Assembly (NCBI RefSeq): GCF_003024805.1 | Contig: NZ_PUEC01000017.1 | Location: forward strand, 1 to 64,000 | Length of the DNA stretch: 64,000 nucleotides | Reading direction: 5' to 3' | From: Duncaniella muris | GTDB lineage: Bacteria > Bacteroidota > Bacteroidia > Bacteroidales > Muribaculaceae | Shown here: piece by piece, positions 25,885 through 33,896 of the stretch | Numbering within the stretch: position 1 is the first letter of the stretch | How the letters are laid out: every line of letters begins with the position of its first letter | Position numbers and translations under genes: made by a program | The notes under the pieces: model-generated | Seen by the model: the letters and a program-made list of their open reading frames with translations, nothing else | Databases searched by the model: none | Told to the model about the DNA's origin: nothing

Positions 25885-27276
25885 ATGGCTACCACCTTAT
25901 TATATAATGCAGAGATTGCCAACGAAGGCCGCCGGTTCAGAGGCTATGTGCTTGTTGACGGGCAGAAGATAGGCCGAGTGGGCGAAGGCACGGCCGACGG
26001 CGCCGAATGTATGCGCCTGAAGCAGACAGCCGACAGGGCTGTTGACTGCGGAGGGCGACTGCTGATACCCGGAGTGATTGACACGCATGTGCATTTCCGC
26101 GATCCGGGTCTGACGGAAAAGGGCGACATGGCCACGGAAAGCCGTGCGGCGGTGGCCGGAGGTGTCACCTCGGTTGTCGATATGCCAAATACGAAGCCTG
26201 CCACTGTGACTTGCGCGGCGCTTGGGGACAAGATCAGGCGCGCAGCTGAAGTCTCGGCTGCAAACTTCGGCTTTTTTATCGGCGCCACAAATGACAATGC
26301 CGATGAGCTGCTGAAGGCCGACTACAGCCGGACGGCCGGCATAAAACTGTTTCTCGGATCGTCGACGGGCAACATGCTTGTTGACGACAACAATACACTT
26401 GAAGAACTTTTCGCCTCCGCTCCGGCGCTGATAGCCGTGCATGCGGAAGACGAGGCGACGATCCGTGCGGCCCGCGAAAGGCTGCTGGAGGAATGCGGCG
26501 GCTCGATTCCGGTTGAAAGACATCCGGATGTCAGGCCCCGCGAGGCTTGCGTGAAAGCCACACGCAAGGCTATAGAACTTGCCCGGAAAACGGGTGCGCG
26601 TGTGCACATCTGCCACTTGTCCACTGCCGAGGAGCTGCAGCTTGTCAGCGAAGCCAAGGCCGAGGGAGTGAAGGTGACGGCTGAGACCTGCCCGCAATAT
26701 CTACTTTTTGACCGGAATGATTTTCAGAGAGCCGGCGCGCGCATCAAGTGCAATCCGGCTATCAAGGAACCGTCTGACCGCATAGCGCTGCTGCGCGCTC
26801 TCCAGCCCGGAGGCTGCATCGACACTATTGCCACTGACCATGCTCCGCATCTGCCCGCGCAGAAAGAGGGCGATGCGCTGACTGCCGCGTCGGGTATGCC
26901 TATGGTGCAGTTTTCGCTGCGCGCCATGCTTGAGCTTGTGGCGTCAGATCCGCAACTCGAAGGCTGCGGACCTGAGCGGGTGGTGGAACTGATGTGTCAC
27001 CGTCCGGCCGATCTGTTCGGCATCAAAGGGCGCGGTTATATCCGCGAAGGTTACTGGGCCGATCTGGTGCTGGTGGATCCTCTCGGATGCCGGACTGCGG
27101 TGAGCGATTCGGAGGTGATCAGCCGCTGCGGCTGGACTCCGCTCGCCGGAATGACTCTGCCGGCGCGGATCGAGATGACAATGGTCAACGGAACGGTGGT
27201 CTACGAGGCCGGTTCCGATCCGCAGAGCGGCGCGGCTATGGCGCTCGAATTCGGCACGACCGGCGAAAAGCCCTGA
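25885..27276 (+). CDS. pyrC: dihydroorotase
   Basis: The enzyme closes the ring of carbamoyl aspartate in pyrimidine synthesis. DTHVHFRDPG (metal-binding HxH) and TIATDHAPH (catalytic Asp) are present, as in class I dihydroorotases; HAEDEAT and HICHLST carry further metal ligands. I start at ATG 25885 (MATTLLYNAEI); a TTG six bases earlier is less likely. At 463 residues it is of normal length. Confidence 0.93.
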   Translation: MATTLLYNAEIANEGRRFRGYVLVDGQKIGRVGEGTADGAECMRLKQTADRAVDCGGRLLIPGVIDTHVHFRDPGLTEKGDMATESRAAVAGGVTSVVDMPNTKPATVTCAALGDKIRRAAEVSAANFGFFIGATNDNADELLKADYSRTAGIKLFLGSSTGNMLVDDNNTLEELFASAPALIAVHAEDEATIRAARERLLEECGGSIPVERHPDVRPREACVKATRKAIELARKTGARVHICHLSTAEELQLVSEAKAEGVKVTAETCPQYLLFDRNDFQRAGARIKCNPAIKEPSDRIALLRALQPGGCIDTIATDHAPHLPAQKEGDALTAASGMPMVQFSLRAMLELVASDPQLEGCGPERVVELMCHRPADLFGIKGRGYIREGYWADLVLVDPLGCRTAVSDSEVISRCGWTPLAGMTLPARIEMTMVNGTVVYEAGSDPQSGAAMALEFGTTGEKP

Positions 27277-27334
27277 AACAGGAACTTATAATCAACCATG
27301 ATAACCACATTCATCTAATCAAACCAATCTAATT

Positions 27335-29185
27335 ATGTTAGACAAGACCAATGTCAAGACCCTTGACAAGGTTGTGGTCCGTTTTTCCGGTGACTCCGGT
27401 GACGGCATGCAGCTTGCAGGCAACATTTTCACAAATGTTTCCGCAGGGTTAGGAAACAAAGTGTCAACTTTCCCCGACTATCCTGCCGAGGTTCGAGCTC
27501 CGCAGGGATCGCTCAGCGGAGTGTCGGGCTTTCAGGTAAGTGTAGGTGTCGACGTGCACACTCCGGGTGACCTCTGCGACGTGCTCATCGCCATGAACCC
27601 CGCGGCTCTCAAGCAGAACATCAAGTTTCTCAAGGCTGGCGGTGTGGTGATTGTCGACATCGACTCATTCAAGGAATCAGATCTCAAAAAGGCGCTTTTC
27701 GAGACTCTCGATCCGTTCAAGGAACTCGACATCAAGGCCCAGGTGGTGGAAGTGCCCGTCACTTCGATGACCAAAGCCGCGCTGGCCGAGTCGGGACTGG
27801 ACAACAAGAGCATCCTCAAGTGCCGCAACATATTCGCCCTCGGTCTTGTCTGCTGGCTTTTCGACCGTCCGCTTGAAGGGGCTCTCCGTATGCTCAAGGG
27901 CAAATTCGCCAAGAAGCCCGCTATCTATGAAGCCAATGCCAAGGTTATCGAGGCCGGCTACAATTACGGAAACAACATCCACGCCAGTGTCAGCACCTAC
28001 CGCATCGAGACCGAAGAGGCTGTGCCCGGCGTCTATACGGACATCAACGGCAACACCGCCACTGCATGGGGCTTCATCGCAGCCTCTGAAAAGAGCGGGC
28101 GTCCGCTCTTCCTCGGCAGCTATCCCATCACTCCCGCCACCGACATACTCCAGGAACTTGCAAAGCGCAAGGATCTCGGAGTGAAGGCTCTGCAGATGGA
28201 AGACGAGATTGCCGGAGTCTGCTCGGCCATAGGCGCATCATTCGCAGGCCATCTTGCGGTCACTTCGACCTCAGGCCCCGGTCTTGCTCTCAAGAGCGAA
28301 GGCATCGGTCTGGCTGTGATAGCCGAACTTCCGCTGGTGATTGTCGACGTGCAGCGTGGCGGTCCCTCCACCGGTCTGCCTACCAAGACTGAACAGACTG
28401 ACCTCATGCAGGCGCTCTACGGCCGCAACGGCGAGTCGCCTCTGGCAGTAGTGGCCGCATCGACTCCGACCGACTGCTTTACTATGGCGTTCGAGGCCGC
28501 GAGAATAGCAATGGAACACATGACACCGGTGATTCTCCTGACCGATGCTTTCATCGGCAATGGTTCGAGCGCATGGCGTGTGCCCGAAGCGTCAGATCTG
28601 CCCGAAATCCATCCTCCGCTGCTGGCTCCAAATGCCATCGACGAAGCCTGGCAGCCTTACACCCGCAAGGACGAGGATCTGGTCCGCTACTGGGCTATCC
28701 CCGGAACCGAAGGAGCCGCACACCGTGTGGGCGGTCTTGAAAAAGACTATAACACCGGCGCTATCTCGACCGATCCGGTCAACCATGAGAAAATGGTGCA
28801 GACCCGCCGCGAGAAGATAGAACGCATAGCCAACCACATCCCTGCGCTCGAAGTGCTCGATCCGAAGGGTGCTGACACAATTCTTGTGGGCTGGGGCGGT
28901 ACCTACGGCCATCTGCGCACTGCCGCCGGCGAACTCTGTGCCGAAGGCCGTCCTGTGGCATTCGCTCACTTCAACTACATCAATCCGCTGCCCGCCAACA
29001 CAGCCGAAGTGCTGCGCGGCTACAAGCGGGTGATCGTGGCCGAGCTCAACACCGGCATGTTTGCCGACTATCTCCAGGCCAAGTTCCCTGATCTGCACAT
29101 AGAGCGCATCAACAAGATTCAGGGACAGCCATTCCTCGTAAGCGAAGTTGTCAACGGTGTCAAAAAAATCATGGAGGACAAATAA
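27335..29185 (+). CDS. korA: 2-oxoacid:ferredoxin oxidoreductase alpha subunit (fused gamma-alpha)
   Basis: The protein is half of a thiamine diphosphate-dependent oxidoreductase that converts 2-oxoglutarate (or a similar acid) and CoA to an acyl-CoA with ferredoxin. The first 190 residues form the gamma domain (VVRFSGDSGDGMQLAGNIF), and from about residue 240 the alpha pyrimidine-binding domain (LGSYPITPATDIL near 258). It ends two bases before korB. The 2-oxoglutarate assignment is from family likeness; 2-oxoisovalerate or pyruvate is possible. Confidence 0.9.
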   Translation: MLDKTNVKTLDKVVVRFSGDSGDGMQLAGNIFTNVSAGLGNKVSTFPDYPAEVRAPQGSLSGVSGFQVSVGVDVHTPGDLCDVLIAMNPAALKQNIKFLKAGGVVIVDIDSFKESDLKKALFETLDPFKELDIKAQVVEVPVTSMTKAALAESGLDNKSILKCRNIFALGLVCWLFDRPLEGALRMLKGKFAKKPAIYEANAKVIEAGYNYGNNIHASVSTYRIETEEAVPGVYTDINGNTATAWGFIAASEKSGRPLFLGSYPITPATDILQELAKRKDLGVKALQMEDEIAGVCSAIGASFAGHLAVTSTSGPGLALKSEGIGLAVIAELPLVIVDVQRGGPSTGLPTKTEQTDLMQALYGRNGESPLAVVAASTPTDCFTMAFEAARIAMEHMTPVILLTDAFIGNGSSAWRVPEASDLPEIHPPLLAPNAIDEAWQPYTRKDEDLVRYWAIPGTEGAAHRVGGLEKDYNTGAISTDPVNHEKMVQTRREKIERIANHIPALEVLDPKGADTILVGWGGTYGHLRTAAGELCAEGRPVAFAHFNYINPLPANTAEVLRGYKRVIVAELNTGMFADYLQAKFPDLHIERINKIQGQPFLVSEVVNGVKKIMEDK

Positions 29186-29187
29186 TC

Positions 29188-30201
29188 ATGGAACAGACTC
29201 AATATACCCCCGCCAATTATAAGAGCAATCAATCAGTGCGCTGGTGTCCCGGCTGCGGTGACCACGCGATCCTGAACACACTCCACAAGGCTATGGCAAC
29301 CGTGGGTGTGCCTCCCCACAAGACGGCAGTCATCTCAGGTATCGGCTGCAGCTCGCGTCTGCCTTACTATATGAACACCTACGGTTTTCATACCATACAC
29401 GGACGTGCGGCCGCTATCGCTACCGGCTTCAAGGTGGCCCGCCCCGACATGAGTGTCTGGCAGATTTCAGGCGACGGTGACGGTCTCGCCATCGGCGGCA
29501 ACCACTTCATCCATGCAGTGCGCCGCAATGTGGACATCAACATGATTCTGTTCAATAACAAGATCTACGGTCTGACCAAAGGGCAGTATTCGCCCACGAG
29601 CGACCGCGGCTTCGTGTCGAAATCGTCGCCCTACGGCACAACCGAAGATCCATTCATCCCGGCGGAACTTGTGTTCGGCGCCCGCGGCAATTTCTTTGCC
29701 CGCAGCATAGACGTAGAGCTTCAGATCTCGCAGGAGGTGCTTGTGGCCGCCGCTCTCCACAAGGGAGTGTCAGTTGTAGAGGTGCTTCAGAACTGTGTGA
29801 TCTTCAACAACGGTATCCACAATTTCATCACCGACCGCGAACACCGTGCTGAACGCACCATCCATCTGGTGCACGGCGAAAAGATGCTTTTCGGTAAGGA
29901 TAAGGAGATGGGCCTCGTGCGCGACGGCTTCCTGCTGAAAGCAGTGAAGGTGGGCGAAGACGGCTATACGATGGATGATGTGCTGGTTCATGACGCGCAC
30001 ACGCAGTCGAACTTCCTGCACCAGCAGCTCGCCATGATGGACGGCCACGATCTGCCGCTGGCATTGGGTGTGATCCGCGATGTTGACTCTCCGGTCTATA
30101 ATGAAGAGATCGACGCTCAGATCGAAGAGGTGCGCGGCCGCAAGAACTTCTCGTCGTTGCGTGACATGGTTCTCGCCGGTGAGACCTGGACTGTGGAATA
30201 A
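29188..30201 (+). CDS. korB: 2-oxoacid:ferredoxin oxidoreductase beta subunit
   Basis: The 337-residue beta subunit binds thiamine diphosphate and an iron-sulfur cluster. RWCPGCGDHAIL near residue 18 supplies cluster cysteines and the family start, and GDGDGLAIGG (about 95) with NNKIYGLTKGQ forms the thiamine diphosphate/Mg site. The gene follows korA after two bases, so both are made together. No separate delta (ferredoxin) subunit is seen in the window. Confidence 0.92.
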   Translation: MEQTQYTPANYKSNQSVRWCPGCGDHAILNTLHKAMATVGVPPHKTAVISGIGCSSRLPYYMNTYGFHTIHGRAAAIATGFKVARPDMSVWQISGDGDGLAIGGNHFIHAVRRNVDINMILFNNKIYGLTKGQYSPTSDRGFVSKSSPYGTTEDPFIPAELVFGARGNFFARSIDVELQISQEVLVAAALHKGVSVVEVLQNCVIFNNGIHNFITDREHRAERTIHLVHGEKMLFGKDKEMGLVRDGFLLKAVKVGEDGYTMDDVLVHDAHTQSNFLHQQLAMMDGHDLPLALGVIRDVDSPVYNEEIDAQIEEVRGRKNFSSLRDMVLAGETWTVE

Positions 30202-30288
30202 GCAGATTCTCAATAAGAGATTGTTTTTGAGCAAGCTCTAAAATTCATGGCCGGATATGGTTTTCCGGCCTGACGTGAAAGGCAATGA

Positions 30289-30316
30289 CCGCTGGCAGAA
30301 GGATTTCTGCCAGCGG
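30289..30316 (+). terminator. hairpin after korAB
   Basis: CCGCTGGCAGAA (30289-30300) pairs perfectly with TTCTGCCAGCGG (30305-30316) over a four-base loop. Another hairpin GGCCGGA/TCCGGCC lies at about 30249-30270. The following T run is weak (TCTGTTATAT), so termination may be partial. Confidence 0.5.
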
Positions 30317-30485
30317 TCTGTTATATCTGTCGGTCTGGAGGAGTGGCTATTACGGATTTCGGGGCTGTGTTAACATATATTTGCTGATAATCGGTATTTT
30401 TGTGCACATTTTAATTAAAATTAAGTGTTATACGTTCTATTTTGCATATTTTAAAATTAATAAGGTAATTTTTAAATAATAATAA

Positions 30486-30516
30486 TTTCACAATCCGAAA
30501 AAACTCAGTACTTTTG
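30486..30516 (+). promoter_or_regulatory. promoter of the inositol-phosphate synthase gene
   Basis: TTTC at 30486, a 19-base spacer and TACTTTTG at 30509-30516 form a Bacteroidetes-type promoter. The ATG is 102 bases downstream, leaving a moderately long leader. The rest of 30202-30618 is hairpins and AT-rich sequence with no gene. Confidence 0.55.
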
Positions 30517-30618
30517 AAAGCTCAAATGTAAAGTTGGAAACTCTCTTTGCGACGAGCTAAAGACCAGATATCAAAAATTAACCTTAATAAACTACTATTC
30601 AGTTAGTAACGAACAATC

Positions 30619-31962
30619 ATGACTAAATCTACTGTAAAACCCGCCAATGGTAAACTTGGCGTACTCGTAGTAGGACTTGGCGCCGTGACTTCCACGTTTA
30701 TGACCGGCGTCCTCATGGCCCGCAAAGGTCTCGCAAAACCTGTTGGCTCAATGACCCAATATGACAAGATCCGTGTTGGCAAGGGAGCTGATAAAAAATA
30801 TCTCCACTACAAGGACATCGTTCCGATGGCCGACCTGAACGACATTGTGTTCGGCGCATGGGACGTTTATCCTGCAAATGCTTATCAGAGCGCAGTCTAT
30901 GCTGAAGTGCTTCAGCCCAAGGATATCGAGCCTGTGAAGGACGAACTCGAAAAGATCGTTCCGATGAAGGCCGCTTTCGACCACAACTATGCAAAGCGTC
31001 TCGACGGTGACAACGTGATGGCCGGCAAGACCCGCTGGGAAATGGTAGAGCAGCTCCGCGAAGATATCCGCAACTTCAAGAAAGAAAAAGGTGTTGACCG
31101 CGTTGTTGTGCTCTGGGCAGCTTCAACTGAAGTATATGTTCCGGTTGACGAAAAGATCCACGGAACTCTCGAAGCTCTCGAAGCAGCAATGAAGGCTGAC
31201 GACAAGGAACACATCGCACCCTCAATGTGCTATGCCTACGCAGCCCTCTGCGAGGGCGCTCCCTTCATCATGGGCGCTCCCAACACAACCGTTGACATCC
31301 CCGCAATGTGGGAACTCAGCGAAAAGACCGGCATGCCTATCTCAGGCAAGGACTTCAAGACCGGCCAGACTCTCGTGAAGTCAGGCTTCGCCCCCATCAT
31401 CGGCACCCGCTGTCTGGGTCTCAACGGCTGGTTCTCGACCAACATCCTCGGTAACCGCGACGGTCTCGTGCTCGACGAACCCGCAAACTTCCGTACCAAG
31501 GAGGTTTCCAAGCTTTCTACCCTTGAGTCAATCCTCGTTCCCGAAGATCAGCCCGATCTCTACAACGCAAACTGCGGCGGTGCTGAGGAAGGCGGCCACC
31601 AGGGCTACTACCACAAGGTGCGCATCAACTACTATCCCCCGCGCAACGACAGCAAGGAAGGCTGGGACAACATCGACATTTTCGGCTGGATGGGCTATCC
31701 GATGCAGATCAAGATCAACTTCCTCTGCCGCGACTCTATCCTTGCCGCTCCTCTTTGCCTTGACCTCGTGCTTCTGAGCGACCTCGCAGCACGTGCAGGC
31801 CGTCACGGCATCCAGCGCTTCCTGAGCTTCTTCCTCAAGAGCCCGATGCATGACTACACCAAGGGTGAAGTGCCCGTCAACCACCTCTTCCAGCAGTACA
31901 CCATGCTGAAGAACGCTATCCGCGAAATGGGTGGCTACGAGGCTGACGAAGAAATCGACTAA
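30619..31962 (+). CDS. inositol-3-phosphate synthase
   Basis: The enzyme turns glucose 6-phosphate into myo-inositol 3-phosphate using NAD. KLGVLVVGLGAVTSTFMTGV near residue 13 is its NAD-binding loop and the 447-residue length fits the bacterial form; the C-terminal NAD/substrate region SQxxY-type sequence and MGYPMQIKINFLCRDSILAAPLCLDLV are present. In Bacteroides the product feeds inositol lipids, where it is clustered with phosphatidylinositol-phosphate synthase. Here it stands alone between its own promoter and a strong terminator. Confidence 0.93.
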   Translation: MTKSTVKPANGKLGVLVVGLGAVTSTFMTGVLMARKGLAKPVGSMTQYDKIRVGKGADKKYLHYKDIVPMADLNDIVFGAWDVYPANAYQSAVYAEVLQPKDIEPVKDELEKIVPMKAAFDHNYAKRLDGDNVMAGKTRWEMVEQLREDIRNFKKEKGVDRVVVLWAASTEVYVPVDEKIHGTLEALEAAMKADDKEHIAPSMCYAYAALCEGAPFIMGAPNTTVDIPAMWELSEKTGMPISGKDFKTGQTLVKSGFAPIIGTRCLGLNGWFSTNILGNRDGLVLDEPANFRTKEVSKLSTLESILVPEDQPDLYNANCGGAEEGGHQGYYHKVRINYYPPRNDSKEGWDNIDIFGWMGYPMQIKINFLCRDSILAAPLCLDLVLLSDLAARAGRHGIQRFLSFFLKSPMHDYTKGEVPVNHLFQQYTMLKNAIREMGGYEADEEID

Positions 31963-31989
31963 GCCTATTCATCACATCTTGATTATATT

Positions 31990-32031
31990 GACAGTTCCGG
32001 AAGAGCAATCTTCCGGGACTGTCTGTTTTTT
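31990..32031 (+). terminator. terminator of the inositol-phosphate synthase gene
   Basis: GACAGTTCCGGAAGA and TCTTCCGGGACTGTC form a long stem over a GCAA-type loop, followed by TGTTTTTTC. It is a classical intrinsic terminator for plus-strand transcription. Confidence 0.85.
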
Positions 32032-32067
32032 CAGGGGTGGCCGAGAGGGGGAGGGGTGAAGCGGTTT

Positions 32068-32481
32068 TTAGATGGAGGCGTATTCGGCGGTGGCGTCGAA
32101 GCAGGGGCAGGCTTTGGCGGCAAAATCGCGGTGGGAATGTATGCGGGCCTTGGGATAGGCGAGGCGGAGATCGCTCAGGAGCTTCAGGAGGGCGGTTTTC
32201 TGGGCTTCTGTGCGGGTGTCGGCGGGTTGACGGGTGCTGTCGGCTGTGAGGCCTCCTGCGTAGGCTATGCCGATGCTGTGGGAGTTGTGGCCGAGGCAGT
32301 GCGCGCCTGTCTCGCTCAGGGGGCGTCCGGTGTGGATTGTGCCGTCAAGGTCGATGAGATAGTGGTAGCCGATGGTGCGGAAGCCTCTCTGGCGGTGCCA
32401 GAGGTCGATTTCGGCCACGCTGACGTGGCGGCCGGCGGGTGTGGCGGTGCAGTGGATGATGATTTCGGTGATGGTGCGCAT
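32068..32481 (-). CDS. N-acetylmuramoyl-L-alanine amidase, phage type
   Basis: The 137-residue protein is an Amidase_2 (T7 lysozyme-like) enzyme that cleaves the bond between muramic acid and the peptide. It begins MRTITEIIIHCTAT (zinc-binding His), has RTIGYHYLIDLDGTIHTGRP and GIAYAGG, and ends with HSHRDFAAKACPCFDA, the region of the other zinc ligand and active-site Lys. No signal peptide is present, as in phage enzymes that rely on other exit paths. It is alone with its own promoter; such orphan phage-type amidases are frequent in Bacteroidales. Confidence 0.88.
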   Translation of the reverse strand: MRTITEIIIHCTATPAGRHVSVAEIDLWHRQRGFRTIGYHYLIDLDGTIHTGRPLSETGAHCLGHNSHSIGIAYAGGLTADSTRQPADTRTEAQKTALLKLLSDLRLAYPKARIHSHRDFAAKACPCFDATAEYASI

Positions 32482-32552
32482 GGGAGTGGGAGAATTGGAG
32501 GTTGTTGTTGAAAATGGAGTGTTATGTGTGCGGGCGGGAGGGGTTGTGCTTG

Positions 32553-32560
32553 CAAAGTTA
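32553..32560 (-). promoter_or_regulatory. -7 box for the amidase gene
   Basis: TAACTTTG on the minus strand (plus CAAAGTTA) lies 71 bases before the amidase start. The -33 region is not clear. Confidence 0.45.
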
Positions 32561-32739
32561 ATGCCGGGAATGCCCGGTTTTAGTGCGATGATGCGGAGAT
32601 ACTGCGGAGATACCGGAAATTTTTAGTATTTTTGGCCTCGCACTTTTGCGTTTTTAAGTTTTAGTATTCTGATGTGTAGTTGCTTCCTCTCATCTTGTCA
32701 GAATCAACATCTTGAAGAACCTAATGTGACATCTTGCGC

Positions 32740-32913
32740 ATGAGACTTTATAAGAATATTCTGCTCGCTATCTGGAGCTTGATCTACGTTGTGACGGTCG
32801 TGTTTTTTGTCAGAGGATCTTTGACATCGGTGCCATTCGGATGTCTGACAATCGGCTTTTTGTGCTATCTGATTGCTTTCTTTCATAACCTTTCAAAGGA
32901 GGTGAAAAGATAA
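32740..32913 (+). CDS. 57-residue membrane protein of unknown function
   Basis: This short frame gives a protein starting MRLYKNILLAIWSLIYVV with two hydrophobic segments (about 8-25 and 33-48) and a basic C-terminus (NLSKEVKR). Its composition and length fit a small integral membrane protein, but I cannot name a family. The last codons run through AAAGGAGGTGAAAAG, a near-perfect anti-Shine-Dalgarno match, yet no gene follows. A possible -7 box TATTTTTG is at 32627, giving a leader of about 105 bases. Coding status is not proven. Confidence 0.45.
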   Translation: MRLYKNILLAIWSLIYVVTVVFFVRGSLTSVPFGCLTIGFLCYLIAFFHNLSKEVKR

Positions 32914-33014
32914 GTGGTTGTTGCAGCAAGTTTTGCAATATCCTATAAACGCGAGTTCGGGATAAGGAACGCCATAAAAAGTTGAATCGGCTGCGCCTAT
33001 TTTGACACAGCCTC

Positions 33015-33052
33015 CTATGAGTAAATCGGTGTCCTGGCGGACACCCGCTGAG
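33015..33052 (+). repeat. partial three-hairpin repeat, copy R4
   Basis: It contains only the third hairpin: CTATGAGTAAATCGG, then GGTGTCC/GGACACC, ending CCGCTGAGCG. It lies about 90 bases before the full copy R3. Confidence 0.65.
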
Positions 33053-33137
33053 CGAGGTTCATCCGGAATCTGTCTTGCGGGGCATCTGCCGGGTGCAGAT
33101 CGTCCGAAGCGCGCTTTGTCTGCCATCTACGAGCCGT

Positions 33138-33270
33138 CCGGGGCGGTAAATCGGTGTCCTCGACCGGACACCACATTTGTTTGAATGTTTTTACCCCCGA
33201 CACCTACGCGCTGAGCGCTGCGGTGTCGGGGGCTATGAGTAAACCGGTGTCCTGGCGGACACCCGCTGAG
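33138..33270 (+). repeat. three-hairpin interspersed repeat, copy R3
   Basis: This is the cleanest copy. GGTGTCC/GGACACC follows GCGGTAAATC; then CCCCCGACACC (33194-33204) pairs perfectly with GGTGTCGGGGG (33222-33232); then CTATGAGTAAACCG and another GGTGTCC/GGACACC. The stretch 32914-33371 holds R4 and R3 and no gene. Confidence 0.75.
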
Positions 33271-33371
33271 GGATGATAAACAGACAGAGGCTGCTTTCGG
33301 TTTTGGAGCCGATAGGCAGCCTCTGCATTTGTGCGGGCGGTGGGAGAGGGTGTTCTGTTATGAACTGCTCT

Positions 33372-33857
33372 CTAATTTTTCTCTACAAGGATTCCGATCT
33401 GTTCGACTCCGCGGAGGGTGTCGACGCGCATTATGTGGCGCAGGGCCACGGGGCGCGTGAGGTCGATGCGGGTGTCGGGGTTGACAATGAGTTCGTGCTG
33501 GTAGCCGGCACCGAAACCGCTTCCGAGCCAACGGCCGTAGAGGTCGGCGAGGGGCATGTTGATGGTGTCACGCAGCAGATAAGGACCGTCACCGTGGTAG
33601 GTCAGTTCAAGCCAGATGTTGGAGTAGGGATAGGCGTTGCTGTGACGCAGAGCCACGTGGAGTGTGCTGCCGTTGAGTATCGAGTCGTTGTCGGTGAGCG
33701 TTGTGTCGACCGGCAGGAGGCTGATGGTGTCGTTGTAGGCCCATCCGTCAGCCGGAAGCTGCTGCCAGCTGCTGTAATCGCGCTTCCCGCGGCCACAGGC
33801 TGCGAGAAGCGCGAGAATTGAGATTGCTGCTATAATAATATAGGTGGTTGATCGCAT
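33372..33857 (-). CDS. gldH: gliding motility lipoprotein GldH
   Basis: GldH is an outer-membrane-associated lipoprotein of the Bacteroidetes gliding/T9SS group. I start at ATG 33857, giving MRSTTYIIIAAISILALLAAC; Cys21 after LLAA is the lipidation site. An earlier start 30 bases upstream would spoil the signal peptide. The 161 residues continue with WAYNDTISL and IWLELTYHGDG, typical of the family. It lies downstream of ricT on the same strand, the usual order. Confidence 0.9.
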   Translation of the reverse strand: MRSTTYIIIAAISILALLAACGRGKRDYSSWQQLPADGWAYNDTISLLPVDTTLTDNDSILNGSTLHVALRHSNAYPYSNIWLELTYHGDGPYLLRDTINMPLADLYGRWLGSGFGAGYQHELIVNPDTRIDLTRPVALRHIMRVDTLRGVEQIGILVEKN

Positions 33858-33896
33858 CTGGATAATCTCTTCTGGAGGCGTTGTCAAAACGATCGC

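Noticed and set aside
32900-32913. AAAGGAGGTGAAAAG as a ribosome binding site for a gene after 32914.
   Set aside because: No start codon with an open frame follows at a suitable distance; the string also encodes the end of the small frame.
33273-33821. A 182-codon plus-strand frame opposite gldH.
   Set aside because: gldH has a clear lipoprotein signal and family sequence; the plus-strand frame is its shadow.
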